From: Comamonas koreensis | GTDB lineage: Bacteria; Pseudomonadota; Gammaproteobacteria; Burkholderiales; Burkholderiaceae_C | Assembly: GCF_021026195.1 (NCBI RefSeq) | Contig: NZ_JAJNCT010000009.1 | Coordinates: forward strand, 62,001-126,000 | Direction of reading: 5' to 3' | DNA length: 64,000 bases | Shown here: positions 43,823 through 56,300 of the stretch, piece by piece | Numbering within the stretch: position 1 is the stretch's first letter | Layout of the letters: every line of letters starts with the position of its first letter | Program-made: the position numbers and the translations under genes | Notes under the pieces: model-generated | What the model was told of the DNA's origin: nothing | Database searches by the model: none | Seen by the model: only the letters and a program-made list of their open reading frames with translations

Positions 43823-45445
43823 TTAATTCACCACATTCAACAGGCGCCAGTCGATGTAGTTGTCCGCGCGGGTCGGGATGCTGACCTTCTTGCTGGCCGC
43901 CCAGGGGGTGATCAGGTTGAACAGTGGAATATGCGAGATGGCCTTGTGCTCGTTGAGCAGCACCTTCTCGATCAGCTGGTTGCGCAGCTTCAGATCGGTC
44001 TCGGTCTTGACGCGCTCGATCATCGCATCCTGCTGCGGGTCGGAGAAGCGGCCCAGGTTGAAGTTGCCGTCGCCACTGCCGCCCGGCGAGCGCAGCAGCG
44101 CCTGCAGGCTGTAGTACGCATCAAAGGTGGGCACCGACCAGCCCAGCAGGTAGACGCTGGCTTCGTAGCGCTGGATCATCGGGAAGTAGGTGGCAAACGG
44201 GTAGGTGCGCAGCTTGGCCTTGATGCCCACCTTGGCCCACTGGGCGCTGATGGCCTGGCAGAGCTGCTCATCGCTGGGGTAGCGGCCGGCAGGGCAGGAG
44301 AACTCGAACTCGAAGCCATCCGGGTAGCCCGCCTGGGCCAGCAGCTTCTTGGCGCCTTCCGCATCAAAAGCCAGGCGCTGGTCGGCCTGCTTGGTCCAGC
44401 CATTCACATGGTGGGCGATCAAGGTGCCGGTGGGCTGGGCCAGGCCGCGCATCACCACGCGCTGGATGGTGCCCATGTCGATGGACTGGTACAACGCCTG
44501 GCGCACGCGCACATCCTTGAAAGGGTTCTTGCCCTTGACGCTGGACTGCGGAATTTCGTCGCGGTACTGGTCCATGCCCAGGAACAAGGTGCGGTCAGCC
44601 GCAGACTCCAGCACCTGCAGGTTGGGCGCCTGCTTGATGCGCTGCAGGTCATTCATGCTCGGGTCGATGATGAAGTCCACCTCGCCGGACAGCAGCGCTG
44701 CGGTGCGCGTGGCGTCCGACTTGATCGGCGTGTACACCGCCTGCGTGATGTTGCTGGGGTACTGGGTCTTGCCCCACCACTGCGGGTTGCGCTTGAGCAC
44801 CAGGCGCGAATCCTGCGACCAGCTATCGAGCACATAGGGGCCGGTGCCCAGCGCATGGCGGTGGGCATAGTTTTCGTCCTTGGCCTTGATGTCCTTGGGC
44901 ACCTCGGACTGGTGCTGCACTGCCCAGGGCTTGCTCATGATGCGCAGCTCGGTCAGCTGGTTGACCAGCACCGGGTTGGGCACGTCGGAGAAGATATCCA
45001 AGGTGCGGGCATTGACCACCTCGATGCGGTCGATGCCCTGGGTGTAGACCACAAAGCCGGAGCTCTTGGACTTGGCCCGTTCCAGCGAGAACTTGACGTC
45101 ATCAGGCGTCAGCGGCGAGCCATCGCTGAAGGTCACGCCTTCGCGCAAGGTGATGCGCAGCTGCTTGGGGTTGATGCGCTCCCACTTGGTGGCCAGCGAA
45201 GGCTCGGGCTTCTGGGTCTGGCTGTTGTACTCGACCAGCGCTTCGTAGACCGCGCGGTGCACCGAGTTGTTGACCCCTACATTCTGCGCATGGATATCCC
45301 AGGACGACAGGTCGGCCGAGCGGGTCCAGCGGAAGTTCGATGCCTGGGCAGAAAATGCCATGCTGGCCACTGCGCCGGCCATTGCCAGGGTGCAGACGCT
45401 GCGCGCCCAGCCGTTGCGGCCTTGCAGATAAGTGGTGGGTTGCAT
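43823..45445 (-). CDS. Oligopeptide/dipeptide-type ABC substrate-binding protein (SBP_bac_5)
   Basis: This is a periplasmic solute-binding protein of the DppA/OppA/GsiB type. The signal peptide ends near AFSAQAS. The core has the signature RITLREGVTFSDGSPLTPDDVKFSLERA and later ALGTGPYVLDSW, KNPFKDVRVRQALYQSIDM and LLAQAGYPDGFEFEF. The start at 45445 (MQPTTYLQ) is chosen because AAGGA lies eight bases before it. No transporter membrane or ATPase genes accompany it, so it must use a transporter elsewhere or serve as an orphan receptor. Confidence 0.92.
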   Translation of the reverse strand: MQPTTYLQGRNGWARSVCTLAMAGAVASMAFSAQASNFRWTRSADLSSWDIHAQNVGVNNSVHRAVYEALVEYNSQTQKPEPSLATKWERINPKQLRITLREGVTFSDGSPLTPDDVKFSLERAKSKSSGFVVYTQGIDRIEVVNARTLDIFSDVPNPVLVNQLTELRIMSKPWAVQHQSEVPKDIKAKDENYAHRHALGTGPYVLDSWSQDSRLVLKRNPQWWGKTQYPSNITQAVYTPIKSDATRTAALLSGEVDFIIDPSMNDLQRIKQAPNLQVLESAADRTLFLGMDQYRDEIPQSSVKGKNPFKDVRVRQALYQSIDMGTIQRVVMRGLAQPTGTLIAHHVNGWTKQADQRLAFDAEGAKKLLAQAGYPDGFEFEFSCPAGRYPSDEQLCQAISAQWAKVGIKAKLRTYPFATYFPMIQRYEASVYLLGWSVPTFDAYYSLQALLRSPGGSGDGNFNLGRFSDPQQDAMIERVKTETDLKLRNQLIEKVLLNEHKAISHIPLFNLITPWAASKKVSIPTRADNYIDWRLLNVVN

Positions 45446-45614
45446 CACAGAGTCCTTCATTCCATGCAAAAAATCAAAACGCCGCACTATGGCAGTGCAG
45501 CCCGGCCCCGCCAACGATTTATTCGTTGTATCGATATGGGCCTGGCGCTGACTACTTTCTGGTAGCGGCTGCGGAGCAGGCCAGTGTAACGGGGGCGCTA
45601 AAGCCAGATGCCGC

Positions 45615-46240
45615 CTAGGCCGACGCCCGCCAGGCCAGCGCCAGGGCGCCTGAATCGCTTGGTAGATCTGCCAGCACCATGCCGGCATTCCAGCCAGGTG
45701 GGCGATGATGAACTTCGGTCAATGCCAGCCCGGCGCATTTGAGCTGGGCTTCCAGCCTTGCCCATTGCCGGGCAAAACCGCGCTGCCACGCCATGCCCTG
45801 CAAGCCCACCAGCGCAGCGGCGGCATCGGGCTCCAGGTACAGGGCTGCCACCGCCGGCCAGCCGGCGGCGTCGATATCCGTGTTTTCATCACCAGGCGGG
45901 CCCTGCACATCAATGCCGACGGCGCCCTCTTGCGTACCAGCCCAGACCGCCATCGCATCGGCATAGCTGATGGACAGCTGCCAGCCCGGCAGCACCTGCC
46001 CGTTGCGCAGCAGCTGCGGGGCCTGGCCGGCGCGGCGTTGCACCGCCAGTTGTGCAAGCCCACAGCCCAGCTGCGGCGCCAGCGCCTGGCAAATGGCCTG
46101 GTACACCGCATCACGCATGCTCTCGCGCGGCAGCACGCCTGATGGCGGCGCAGCCATCGTCACCGCCTGGGCCTGCACCCGGCCCTGCAGCGCTGGCGGC
46201 AAGGCCAGCGACTGCGTGGCACAGTTCAAGCGTGTGGTGG

Positions 46241-46253
<13 letters not shown>
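45615..46253 (-). CDS. 4'-phosphopantetheinyl transferase (Sfp-type)
   Basis: The Sfp/AcpT signatures are visible: GIDVQ at residues 113-117 with Mg-binding D115, and FARQWARLEAQLKCAGLAL with W164, E168 and K172. It moves phosphopantetheine from CoA to the serine of carrier proteins. The third residue of GIDVQ is Q where E or D is usual, and overall similarity is low. The gene overlaps the NRPS-like gene by 13 bases, so it almost certainly activates its carrier domain (S574). Confidence 0.87.
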
Positions 46254-50308
<4,055 letters not shown>

Positions 50309-50486
50309 GGCAGCAATACCCGGCAGCTGCAGAAGGCGCAGGCGCACCGCCTATCTGCACAAAACGCCCCAGAACGGGGCATTCGCGCATTATGCGGCTG
50401 CACCAGCGCCCGCTAAACCGGGATCACCCCCGCAAGGACCTGTCTGAGGGCTGGGCACAACGCTTTGGCCCGTGTTTAAGCCCGGC

Positions 50487-51953
50487 CTAATCTGCGGCAG
50501 CGGCTTGCGCTGCGGCGGTCGGCAGTACGGCATCGGCCGACCAGCCCCCGCCCAGCGCGCGGTACAGCGCAATCTGGTTGTCCAGCCGGCTCTGGCGCAG
50601 GTTGACCAGCTCGGTCTCGGCCTGGAACAGGTTGCGCTGGGCGTCTATCTGCTCCAGGTAGGAGGCATAACCCGCCTCGTAGCGGTCCTTGGCATAGCCC
50701 AGGGTCTGGGCCAGCACGGCGCGGCGGCGCTCGGCCGCCTGCTCCTGCTCGGCCAGGCGCTGCACGCCAACCAGCGCGTTTTCCACATCGCCCAAGGCCG
50801 ACAGCACCGCGCCCCGGTAGGCGTAGGCGGCCTGGTCACGCTGGGCCGTGGCCGTGTCGTACTGGGCATCAAGCCGGCCGCCATCGAACAGCGGGGCCAG
50901 CACGCTGGCGCCCAGGCTCCAGACATTGATGGGGTTGTACTGCAGCGCATTGACAAACAGCCGCCCTGCACTGGCGCTGAGGTTGAGCTGGGGCAGGTAG
51001 GCGGCGCGGCTGGCGCGCAGGCTGGCATCGCTGGCGGCCAGGTTCAGCTCGGCCTGCACCAGGTCAGGCCGGCGGCGCAGCAAGGCCGATGGCAGCGCCG
51101 CAGGCACCACCGGCATCTGCAGGCGGGCAAAGCCCTGGCCGTCGGCCGCCTTGGTATCGCGCACGGCGGGCACATCGCCGGCCAGCAGTTGCAGCGCGTT
51201 GTACTGGCGCGCAATGGCCAGCTCCAGCGGCGGGATCTGGCCCTGCACTGCCTCGTACTCGGCCTGTGCCTGCGTCACCTGCAGCCGCGAGATATAGCCC
51301 ACCGATTCCTGGTCCCGGGCCAGCTGCAGCGCGGTGCTGCGGGTCTGCAAGGTCTGGCGCGTCTGGGCCAGTTGTGCCTCGCGGCCCAGCAGATCGACAT
51401 AGGCCTGGGCCGTGGTGGCCGCCACCGTCAGCGCCACGGCATCCCGGTCGGCCCGGCTGGCGCGGTACTGCAGATCGGCCGCGCTACTGCGGTCGCCCAG
51501 ACGGCCCCACAGATCGGGCTCCCAGCTGGCCTGCAGCTGGGGCTGCACAGAGCGGCTGGTGGTGATGCCCGAGGCCGTCAAGGTGTGGGTGGCACCCACA
51601 TTCGCGCCCAGTGACAGGTTGGGTTGCAGTGCGGCATTGGCAGCGGCGAGCTGGGCGCGGGCTGCTGCCACGCGGGTGCCGGCCACCTGCAGGTTGGCAT
51701 TGCGCGCCAGCGCGGCCTGCACATAGTGGTTGAGCTGCTCATCGCCAAAGGCCTGCCACCAGGCGGCGGGCACGGCTGCCTCCGGCCCGCTGGTGGCAGC
51801 GGCCTCGGTCTGCGCCCAGGCGCCGGGCACGGTCACGGCGGCATCGGCAGGCGCCTGGCGCAGCGCCGGTGCGCAACCGGCCAGCAGCAGGGCCATGCCC
51901 AGGGTGGTCAACGTGGTCCAGGCCGAACCGTGCACTAGCGGGCTGCGGGTCAT
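50487..51953 (-). CDS. Outer membrane efflux lipoprotein (NodT/OprM family)
   Basis: A lipoprotein signal (GMALLLAGC) precedes two TolC-type repeats; typical segments are ALARNANLQVAGTRVAAARAQLAAANAAL, WEPDLWGRLGD, LLRRRPDLVQAELNLAASDASL, PLFDGGRLDAQYD and LYRALGGGW. It forms the outer membrane channel of the tripartite pump. Its start overlaps the periplasmic adaptor gene stop by four bases. Confidence 0.94.
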   Translation of the reverse strand: MTRSPLVHGSAWTTLTTLGMALLLAGCAPALRQAPADAAVTVPGAWAQTEAAATSGPEAAVPAAWWQAFGDEQLNHYVQAALARNANLQVAGTRVAAARAQLAAANAALQPNLSLGANVGATHTLTASGITTSRSVQPQLQASWEPDLWGRLGDRSSAADLQYRASRADRDAVALTVAATTAQAYVDLLGREAQLAQTRQTLQTRSTALQLARDQESVGYISRLQVTQAQAEYEAVQGQIPPLELAIARQYNALQLLAGDVPAVRDTKAADGQGFARLQMPVVPAALPSALLRRRPDLVQAELNLAASDASLRASRAAYLPQLNLSASAGRLFVNALQYNPINVWSLGASVLAPLFDGGRLDAQYDTATAQRDQAAYAYRGAVLSALGDVENALVGVQRLAEQEQAAERRRAVLAQTLGYAKDRYEAGYASYLEQIDAQRNLFQAETELVNLRQSRLDNQIALYRALGGGWSADAVLPTAAAQAAAAD

Positions 51954-53146
51954 GGCCGGTCTCCTTGGGCGGCGGCCTTGGCGGCGCGCGTGTCCACATG
52001 CACTTCGACCGACATGCCCGGGCGCAGTCGCGCGGCCAGCGGCTGGTCCGGGTCAATCGCAATGCGGATCGGCAGGCGCTGCACGATCTTGATGAAGTTG
52101 CCCGAAGCATTGTCGGCCTTGATGACGCTGAACTCCGAGCCGGTCGCCGGTGCCATCTGCTCGATATGGCCTCTCAGTTCGGCGCCTTCCAGCGCATCGA
52201 CATAGAAGCTGGCCGCCTGGCCCTGCTGCATGTGGGCAATCTGGGTTTCCTTGAAGTTGGCTACCACCCAGAGCTGCTCGGGCACCAGGAACAGCAGCTG
52301 CGTGCCCGAGGCCACATACTGGCCCAGGCGCACCGAGGCTTCGCTGATCTGGCCATCGCGCGGCGCACGCACCACCGTGTTGTCCAGGTCGATCTTGGCC
52401 AGGCCCAGCTGGGCTTCGGCGGCCTTCACCTGGGCTTCCAGGCTGGCCCGTGCCACCTGGGTGGATTTGATGCTTTGCTCGCCAATGCGGATATCGGCCT
52501 GCGCCTTTTGCACATTGGCCTTGGCCAGCTGGCTGGTGGCGCGCGACTGGTCACGCTCGCGCAGCGACACCGAGCCGCGTGCGGCCAGGTCCTCGACCCG
52601 CTGCAGATCGGCAGCCGCACGGCGGGCTTCGGCATCCACCGCCGACAGGCTGGCCTGGCGTGCGCCCAGGTTGGCGCGGTTTTGCGCCTGGGTCTGGTCC
52701 GAGTTGGCCAGCTGCGCGCGGGCATTGTCCAGCTGCGCCTGGGCCTGGGCCACTTTTTCGGCATAGATGCGGTCGTCGATGCGCAGCAGCACATCGCCGC
52801 GCTTGACGTGCGCATAGTCCTGCACATTCACCTCGGTCACGTAGCCGCTGACCTGGGGCGCCAGCACGGTGATCTGGCCGCGCACATAGGCGTTGTCGGT
52901 GCGCATCATGTCGGAGGCAAAGGGCGGCAGCTTCCAGGCCCAGAGCACCAGCAGCACGCCGGCCAAGGCAACGACCGCCATGGTCAGCACCGCGCGGCGG
53001 CTGGGCCGGATCAGCTTGGCCGTTGGCGATGCCGCAGGCGCAGCGGCGGGCACGGGCGCCGCAGGCGCTGGCGTGGCTTGGGGGGCTGCCGGCTCCGCTG
53101 TGGCAGCGGGGGCAGCGTTGGGGGTGGGTTTTTCAGTATCAGACAT
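51950..53146 (-). CDS. emrA: EmrA/HlyD-family efflux adaptor
   Basis: This membrane fusion protein has an alanine/proline-rich cytoplasmic lead of about 48 residues, one membrane helix (about 51-71), then a biotinyl-lipoyl-like domain split by a coiled-coil hairpin (QAQLDNARAQLANSDQTQAQN; ARRAAADLQRVEDLA) and a beta-barrel (VVRAPRDGQISEASVRLGQYV). It links the inner membrane pump to the outer membrane channel. Confidence 0.93.
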   Translation of the reverse strand: MSDTEKPTPNAAPAATAEPAAPQATPAPAAPVPAAAPAASPTAKLIRPSRRAVLTMAVVALAGVLLVLWAWKLPPFASDMMRTDNAYVRGQITVLAPQVSGYVTEVNVQDYAHVKRGDVLLRIDDRIYAEKVAQAQAQLDNARAQLANSDQTQAQNRANLGARQASLSAVDAEARRAAADLQRVEDLAARGSVSLRERDQSRATSQLAKANVQKAQADIRIGEQSIKSTQVARASLEAQVKAAEAQLGLAKIDLDNTVVRAPRDGQISEASVRLGQYVASGTQLLFLVPEQLWVVANFKETQIAHMQQGQAASFYVDALEGAELRGHIEQMAPATGSEFSVIKADNASGNFIKIVQRLPIRIAIDPDQPLAARLRPGMSVEVHVDTRAAKAAAQGDRP

Positions 53147-53185
53147 TGTTGTTGCTTTGTAGATAAGGATCGAAAAGGGGTGGGA

Positions 53186-54850
53186 TCAGACGGGGGCCGG
53201 CAGCTCGCCTCGGCGCCGCGCCAGCCAGGCCAGGGTGCGCTGGCGCAGCACGCGGTAGAACGCCCAGGCCAGGAAGGCCAGCGCCATCGCGCCAATCACG
53301 CGGAACACATCGTTGAAAGCGCGTACCGCCGCTTCACGCCGGATCACCTGCACCAGCTGGGCCTGGCTTTGGGCGCCGCGCTGCACCGGGTCGGTGATCG
53401 TGCGGCCCAGGGACTGCGATTGCTGGGCCAGGCGCTGCGCGACCAGCGGGTTGGTCACCGGCATCTCGGCCGCAATCGCCTGCGTATAGAGCTGGGCGCG
53501 CTGCTGCTGGATACTGCCCAGCAGCGCCGGGCCGAGCAGGCCGCCCAGGCTTTGGGTCACCGAGAACAGCACGACAAAGGTGACCATGTGGTCCAGCCCC
53601 TTGCCCAGCGCGCGCTGGATGCCGATCATCATCACCGGTCCCATGAACAGCGCCGCCGAGAACGCGATCAGGAACTGGCTGAAGAAGAAGTCATGCGGGC
53701 GGCTCAGGCTGGTGGAGTGCAGGTCCAGCCATCCGCCCACGCCGATCAGCAGGATCGAGGTCAGAATTTGCGGCAGGATGGCCTGGGGGCTAAAGGTGGC
53801 CGCCCCGACGATCACGCCCAGCAGCATGCCGACAAAGATCACGCCATACAGCGCCTGCAGCTGCTCGGGCACCACGCCCATCGCGCGCAGCAGGCCCACC
53901 ACGCCGTAGTTCTGCTCCGAGATCATGAAACGCATCATGATGGCGCCCGCCATGAAGGTCAGCGTCGTGGGGTGCATCAGCCAGCGCAGCTGGATCAGCG
54001 GCGTGCGGCGGCTGTATTCCAGCAGTGCCGCCAGCGCAAACAGCACCACCGAGGCGATCAGCGCATAGGCCAGCCAGGGGGCATTGAACCACCAGGCATT
54101 GACGCCCTGGGCCAGCACCGCACACAGCAGGCCCACCGCAGGCGCGACCAGCAGAAAGGTCACAAAGTCCAGCGGCTCGAACACATGGATCTGCAGGCCC
54201 CGTGGCAGCTTGAGCACTACCACGGCGGCAAAGGCCATCAGCGCCAGGCCTGCCTCGAACGCATACAGATGGGGCCAGGGGTTGACGTTGACCAGCGAGG
54301 GCGAAAGCACCCAGGCCAGTGGCACGGCGATCGAGGACATGTTCATGCCCAGGATGAAGGCCGAGGGCACCTTGGAGGCCGGAAAGCCCTGCATCACATA
54401 CATGACGGCCAGCGAGGTGGTGGTGGCTCCGGCAAAACCGGCGACCGCTCGCACCACGATGGACATGGTGTAGCCCTCGACAAACACGTGCAGCAGCGCC
54501 AGCAGCGCATAGATGCCCAGGCCCCATTCGGCAAACACCCGCAGGCCCAGCTGCTGGCGGCTTTTGAAGACCAGCAGGTTGGCCGTCACATTGACCATCA
54601 CATAGGCCGCAGGCAGCCAGGCTGCTTCAACCGCCGTCAGGCCCAGCTGGCCCTGGATCGAGGTCAGATTGGCCGTGACCAGGCCATTACCCAGACCGCC
54701 GACCAGACCGACAAACAGGCCCACCATGATGTAGGCAATGCGCCGGGGCAGCGTGTGCTGCAGCCGCGCGGGCGAGCCCGGCAGCACGGGACGCTCATGC
54801 GTCTCCCAATCCGGGGGTTGCTCGACGTAGCGAAAGGCGGGTGCGTTCAT
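53186..54850 (-). CDS. emrB: EmrB-family (DHA2) MFS efflux pump, 14 membrane segments
   Basis: This inner membrane drug pump shows the DHA2 pattern: ANLTSIQGQLGLTAVEAAWLPAAYVM (helix 1-2), LRVFAEWGLGIYALLALLH, AGFAGATTTSLAVMYVMQGFP (motif C region), and a LGPALLGSIQQQRAQ loop near the end. It overlaps the TetR gene by four bases and precedes emrA by 39. With the adaptor and channel genes it forms a full tripartite system. The substrates are unknown. Confidence 0.93.
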   Translation of the reverse strand: MNAPAFRYVEQPPDWETHERPVLPGSPARLQHTLPRRIAYIMVGLFVGLVGGLGNGLVTANLTSIQGQLGLTAVEAAWLPAAYVMVNVTANLLVFKSRQQLGLRVFAEWGLGIYALLALLHVFVEGYTMSIVVRAVAGFAGATTTSLAVMYVMQGFPASKVPSAFILGMNMSSIAVPLAWVLSPSLVNVNPWPHLYAFEAGLALMAFAAVVVLKLPRGLQIHVFEPLDFVTFLLVAPAVGLLCAVLAQGVNAWWFNAPWLAYALIASVVLFALAALLEYSRRTPLIQLRWLMHPTTLTFMAGAIMMRFMISEQNYGVVGLLRAMGVVPEQLQALYGVIFVGMLLGVIVGAATFSPQAILPQILTSILLIGVGGWLDLHSTSLSRPHDFFFSQFLIAFSAALFMGPVMMIGIQRALGKGLDHMVTFVVLFSVTQSLGGLLGPALLGSIQQQRAQLYTQAIAAEMPVTNPLVAQRLAQQSQSLGRTITDPVQRGAQSQAQLVQVIRREAAVRAFNDVFRVIGAMALAFLAWAFYRVLRQRTLAWLARRRGELPAPV

Positions 54851-55431
54851 ACCGCCTCCCTCGCATCCACGCGCAGGCCCTCGGTGATCAGCTGCCAGGC
54901 GCGGTCACTCAGCTGCAGGCGCTCGGCCGGTGTGCGGCCCCGCCGCGCCGCGCTGAACATGCCCACGATCAGCAGCAAATCGGCGCCCTGCAGGTCCTCC
55001 CGGCAGCGCCCTGCCGCCTTGGCTTGCAGCAACAAGGGCGTCACCAGTGCCAACAGGCGCGCGCGCAGATCGACGACCAAGGGGTCATCGAGCGGCAGCG
55101 AACGCCAGTAATCGGTCAGCGGCACGGTCAGCACCGAGTCATGTGCCCACAGGCGCAGAAACTCGAACAGCGCATCGGCATCGCCCGTCTCGCTCAAGGC
55201 CTGGGCCTTGGCGGCCAGCCGCTCCAGGATATGGATCAGCAAGGCCCGCAGCAGCTCGGAACGGTCCGCAAAATTGCGGTACAGCGTCGTGCGGCTCACC
55301 CCCGCCCGCTCTGCCACCACATCCAAAGCCACCGTCACCCCCTGCTCGGTAAACACATGCAGAGCCGCATCGAGCAACTGGCTGCGATGGGCCAGCGCAT
55401 CGCTGCGGGGTTGGCGTTCTTTGGAGGTCAT
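54847..55431 (-). CDS. TetR-family repressor of the efflux operon
   Basis: The N-terminal helix-turn-helix is standard (LLDAALHVFTEQGVTVALDVVAERAGVSRTTLYRNFADRSELL). The ligand domain fills the remaining 130 residues. As the first gene of the emr operon it would repress itself and the pump, and a perfect inverted repeat sits 24 bases upstream. The ATG has no clear Shine-Dalgarno sequence. Confidence 0.94.
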   Translation of the reverse strand: MTSKERQPRSDALAHRSQLLDAALHVFTEQGVTVALDVVAERAGVSRTTLYRNFADRSELLRALLIHILERLAAKAQALSETGDADALFEFLRLWAHDSVLTVPLTDYWRSLPLDDPLVVDLRARLLALVTPLLLQAKAAGRCREDLQGADLLLIVGMFSAARRGRTPAERLQLSDRAWQLITEGLRVDAREAV

Positions 55432-55454
55432 GGTAAGGAGGCAAAAGCATTAAA

Positions 55455-55470
55455 CGTACAAAACTGTACG
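55455..55470. promoter_or_regulatory. Perfect inverted repeat, probable TetR operator
   Basis: CGTACA-AAAC-TGTACG is a perfect six-base inverted repeat with a four-base spacer, 24 bases before the TetR gene. This size and position fit an autoregulatory TetR-type operator that controls the efflux operon. Confidence 0.7.
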
Positions 55471-55530
55471 CTAATTGCACACGGCCTGCACAAACCCTGC
55501 AGACATCAGGGTAAACCCGTGAGTTAAAGA

Positions 55531-55550
55531 CTGCCTATTTTTTGGGCAGC
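55531..55550. repeat. 20-bp stem-loop, left copy flanking hipBA
   Basis: CTGCCTATTTTTTGGGCAGC matches the segment at 57639-57658 at 17 of 20 positions. Both can fold as CTGCC/GGCAG hairpins. The two copies bracket the hipBA module. Confidence 0.55.
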
Positions 55551-55656
55551 CCACTGGCTACTTCCTAGAGAACAGCTTGCTGGATGTGCCACCCGAGATC
55601 ATGCGGCTCTCTGGAGGAAAAGCAGTGAGGCATGATGTAGCCCCACCGAATTATTT

Positions 55657-55693
55657 ATAGATGAATGAAATATGCGTAAATGATGATATCTAT
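55657..55693. promoter_or_regulatory. Distal inverted ATAGAT/ATCTAT pair, candidate HipB operator
   Basis: ATAGAT at 55657-55662 and ATCTAT at 55688-55693 face each other across 25 bases. The same arrangement recurs nearer to hipB, which suggests two binding sites of the antitoxin repressor. Confidence 0.45.
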
Positions 55694-55755
55694 GTTGCTT
55701 TAAACATCTAGCAAGCAGAAATTGGCCGTATTCCATGCATGTAGAAGTCGAACTA

Positions 55756-55801
55756 ATTCATAGATTTGCTTTTTTCTCGTAAAAGACTAATATCTATGAA
55801 T
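55756..55801. promoter_or_regulatory. Proximal inverted repeat, candidate HipB operator overlapping the hipB start
   Basis: ATTCATAGAT (55756-55765) and ATCTATGAAT (55792-55801) are a perfect ten-base inverted repeat with a 26-base AT-rich spacer that probably contains the promoter. The right arm covers the first bases of the hipB start codon. Antitoxins of this class repress their own operon from such sites. Confidence 0.6.
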
Positions 55802-56300
55802 GCCTCGCCAAAACACACCGCCCTCTGACTACCCGCAAGCCGTTCTGCAGCAGATCGAAAAGCTGGCGCAGAACATTGCGATCGCCCGTAAGCGCCGGGG
55901 AGAGTCGCAGGCGCAATGGGCCAAGCGCCTGGGCATTTCGCAGCCCACGATGGCGCGGATCGAGCGGGGTGATCCGTCGGTGGCAATGGCCTCCTATGTG
56001 ATGTGCATGTGGCTGATCAATCCCAAGGGCGATTTGGCCGAGCTGATTGCGCCGCAGAACGACCATACGGCGCTGGAGCGGGAGGTCGCCAAGGCAAAAG
56101 CTCAACGCAAACCCAAAGCGCCCCAGCCAAACAGTCCTGTGCCGCCAAAGACCAACGCGGATAGTGCCGTGTACCCCAGCCAGGAATCCGACCTGGCCTC
56201 CATCATTCCTGGCCTGTTGAACGAGGCACGCCAGGAATGGACAAGTGCAGCCCCGGGACTTGCCGCGCTCATGGCCAAGAAGCCTCCCCAGAAACCATGA
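55800..56300 (+). CDS. hipB: HipB-like antitoxin (XRE-type DNA-binding protein), 166 aa
   Basis: Residues 15-75 are an XRE/HipB-type helix-turn-helix (NIAIARKRRGESQAQWAKRLGISQPTMARIERGDPSVAM). It then continues for about 90 residues through a charged, proline-rich stretch (VAKAKAQRKPKAPQPNSPVPP) to the end, longer than the E. coli antitoxin of about 88 residues. It should neutralise HipA and repress the operon. Its stop overlaps the hipA start. Confidence 0.88.
   Translation: MPRQNTPPSDYPQAVLQQIEKLAQNIAIARKRRGESQAQWAKRLGISQPTMARIERGDPSVAMASYVMCMWLINPKGDLAELIAPQNDHTALEREVAKAKAQRKPKAPQPNSPVPPKTNADSAVYPSQESDLASIIPGLLNEARQEWTSAAPGLAALMAKKPPQKP

Larger units (their letters stand above)
55432..55799. 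other. AT-rich intergenic region between the emr operon and hipBA
   Basis: This 368-base spacer is markedly more AT-rich than the rest of the window, particularly from 55640 to 55800. It holds the TetR-type inverted repeat at 55455-55470, a stem-loop at 55531-55550 repeated after hipA, and two inverted ATAGAT/ATCTAT pairs before hipB. I find no convincing gene in it. Its composition suggests the hipBA module was acquired. Confidence 0.75.

Noticed and set aside
51869..55111. 1080-codon plus-strand frame opposite the efflux operon
   Set aside because: Antisense shadow spanning three recognisable genes, without domains of its own.
55432..55506. Strong Shine-Dalgarno-like AAGGAGG on the plus strand upstream of TetR
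   Set aside because: Only an ATT codon and a 21-codon frame follow; no plausible gene, and the stretch lies in the emr operator region.
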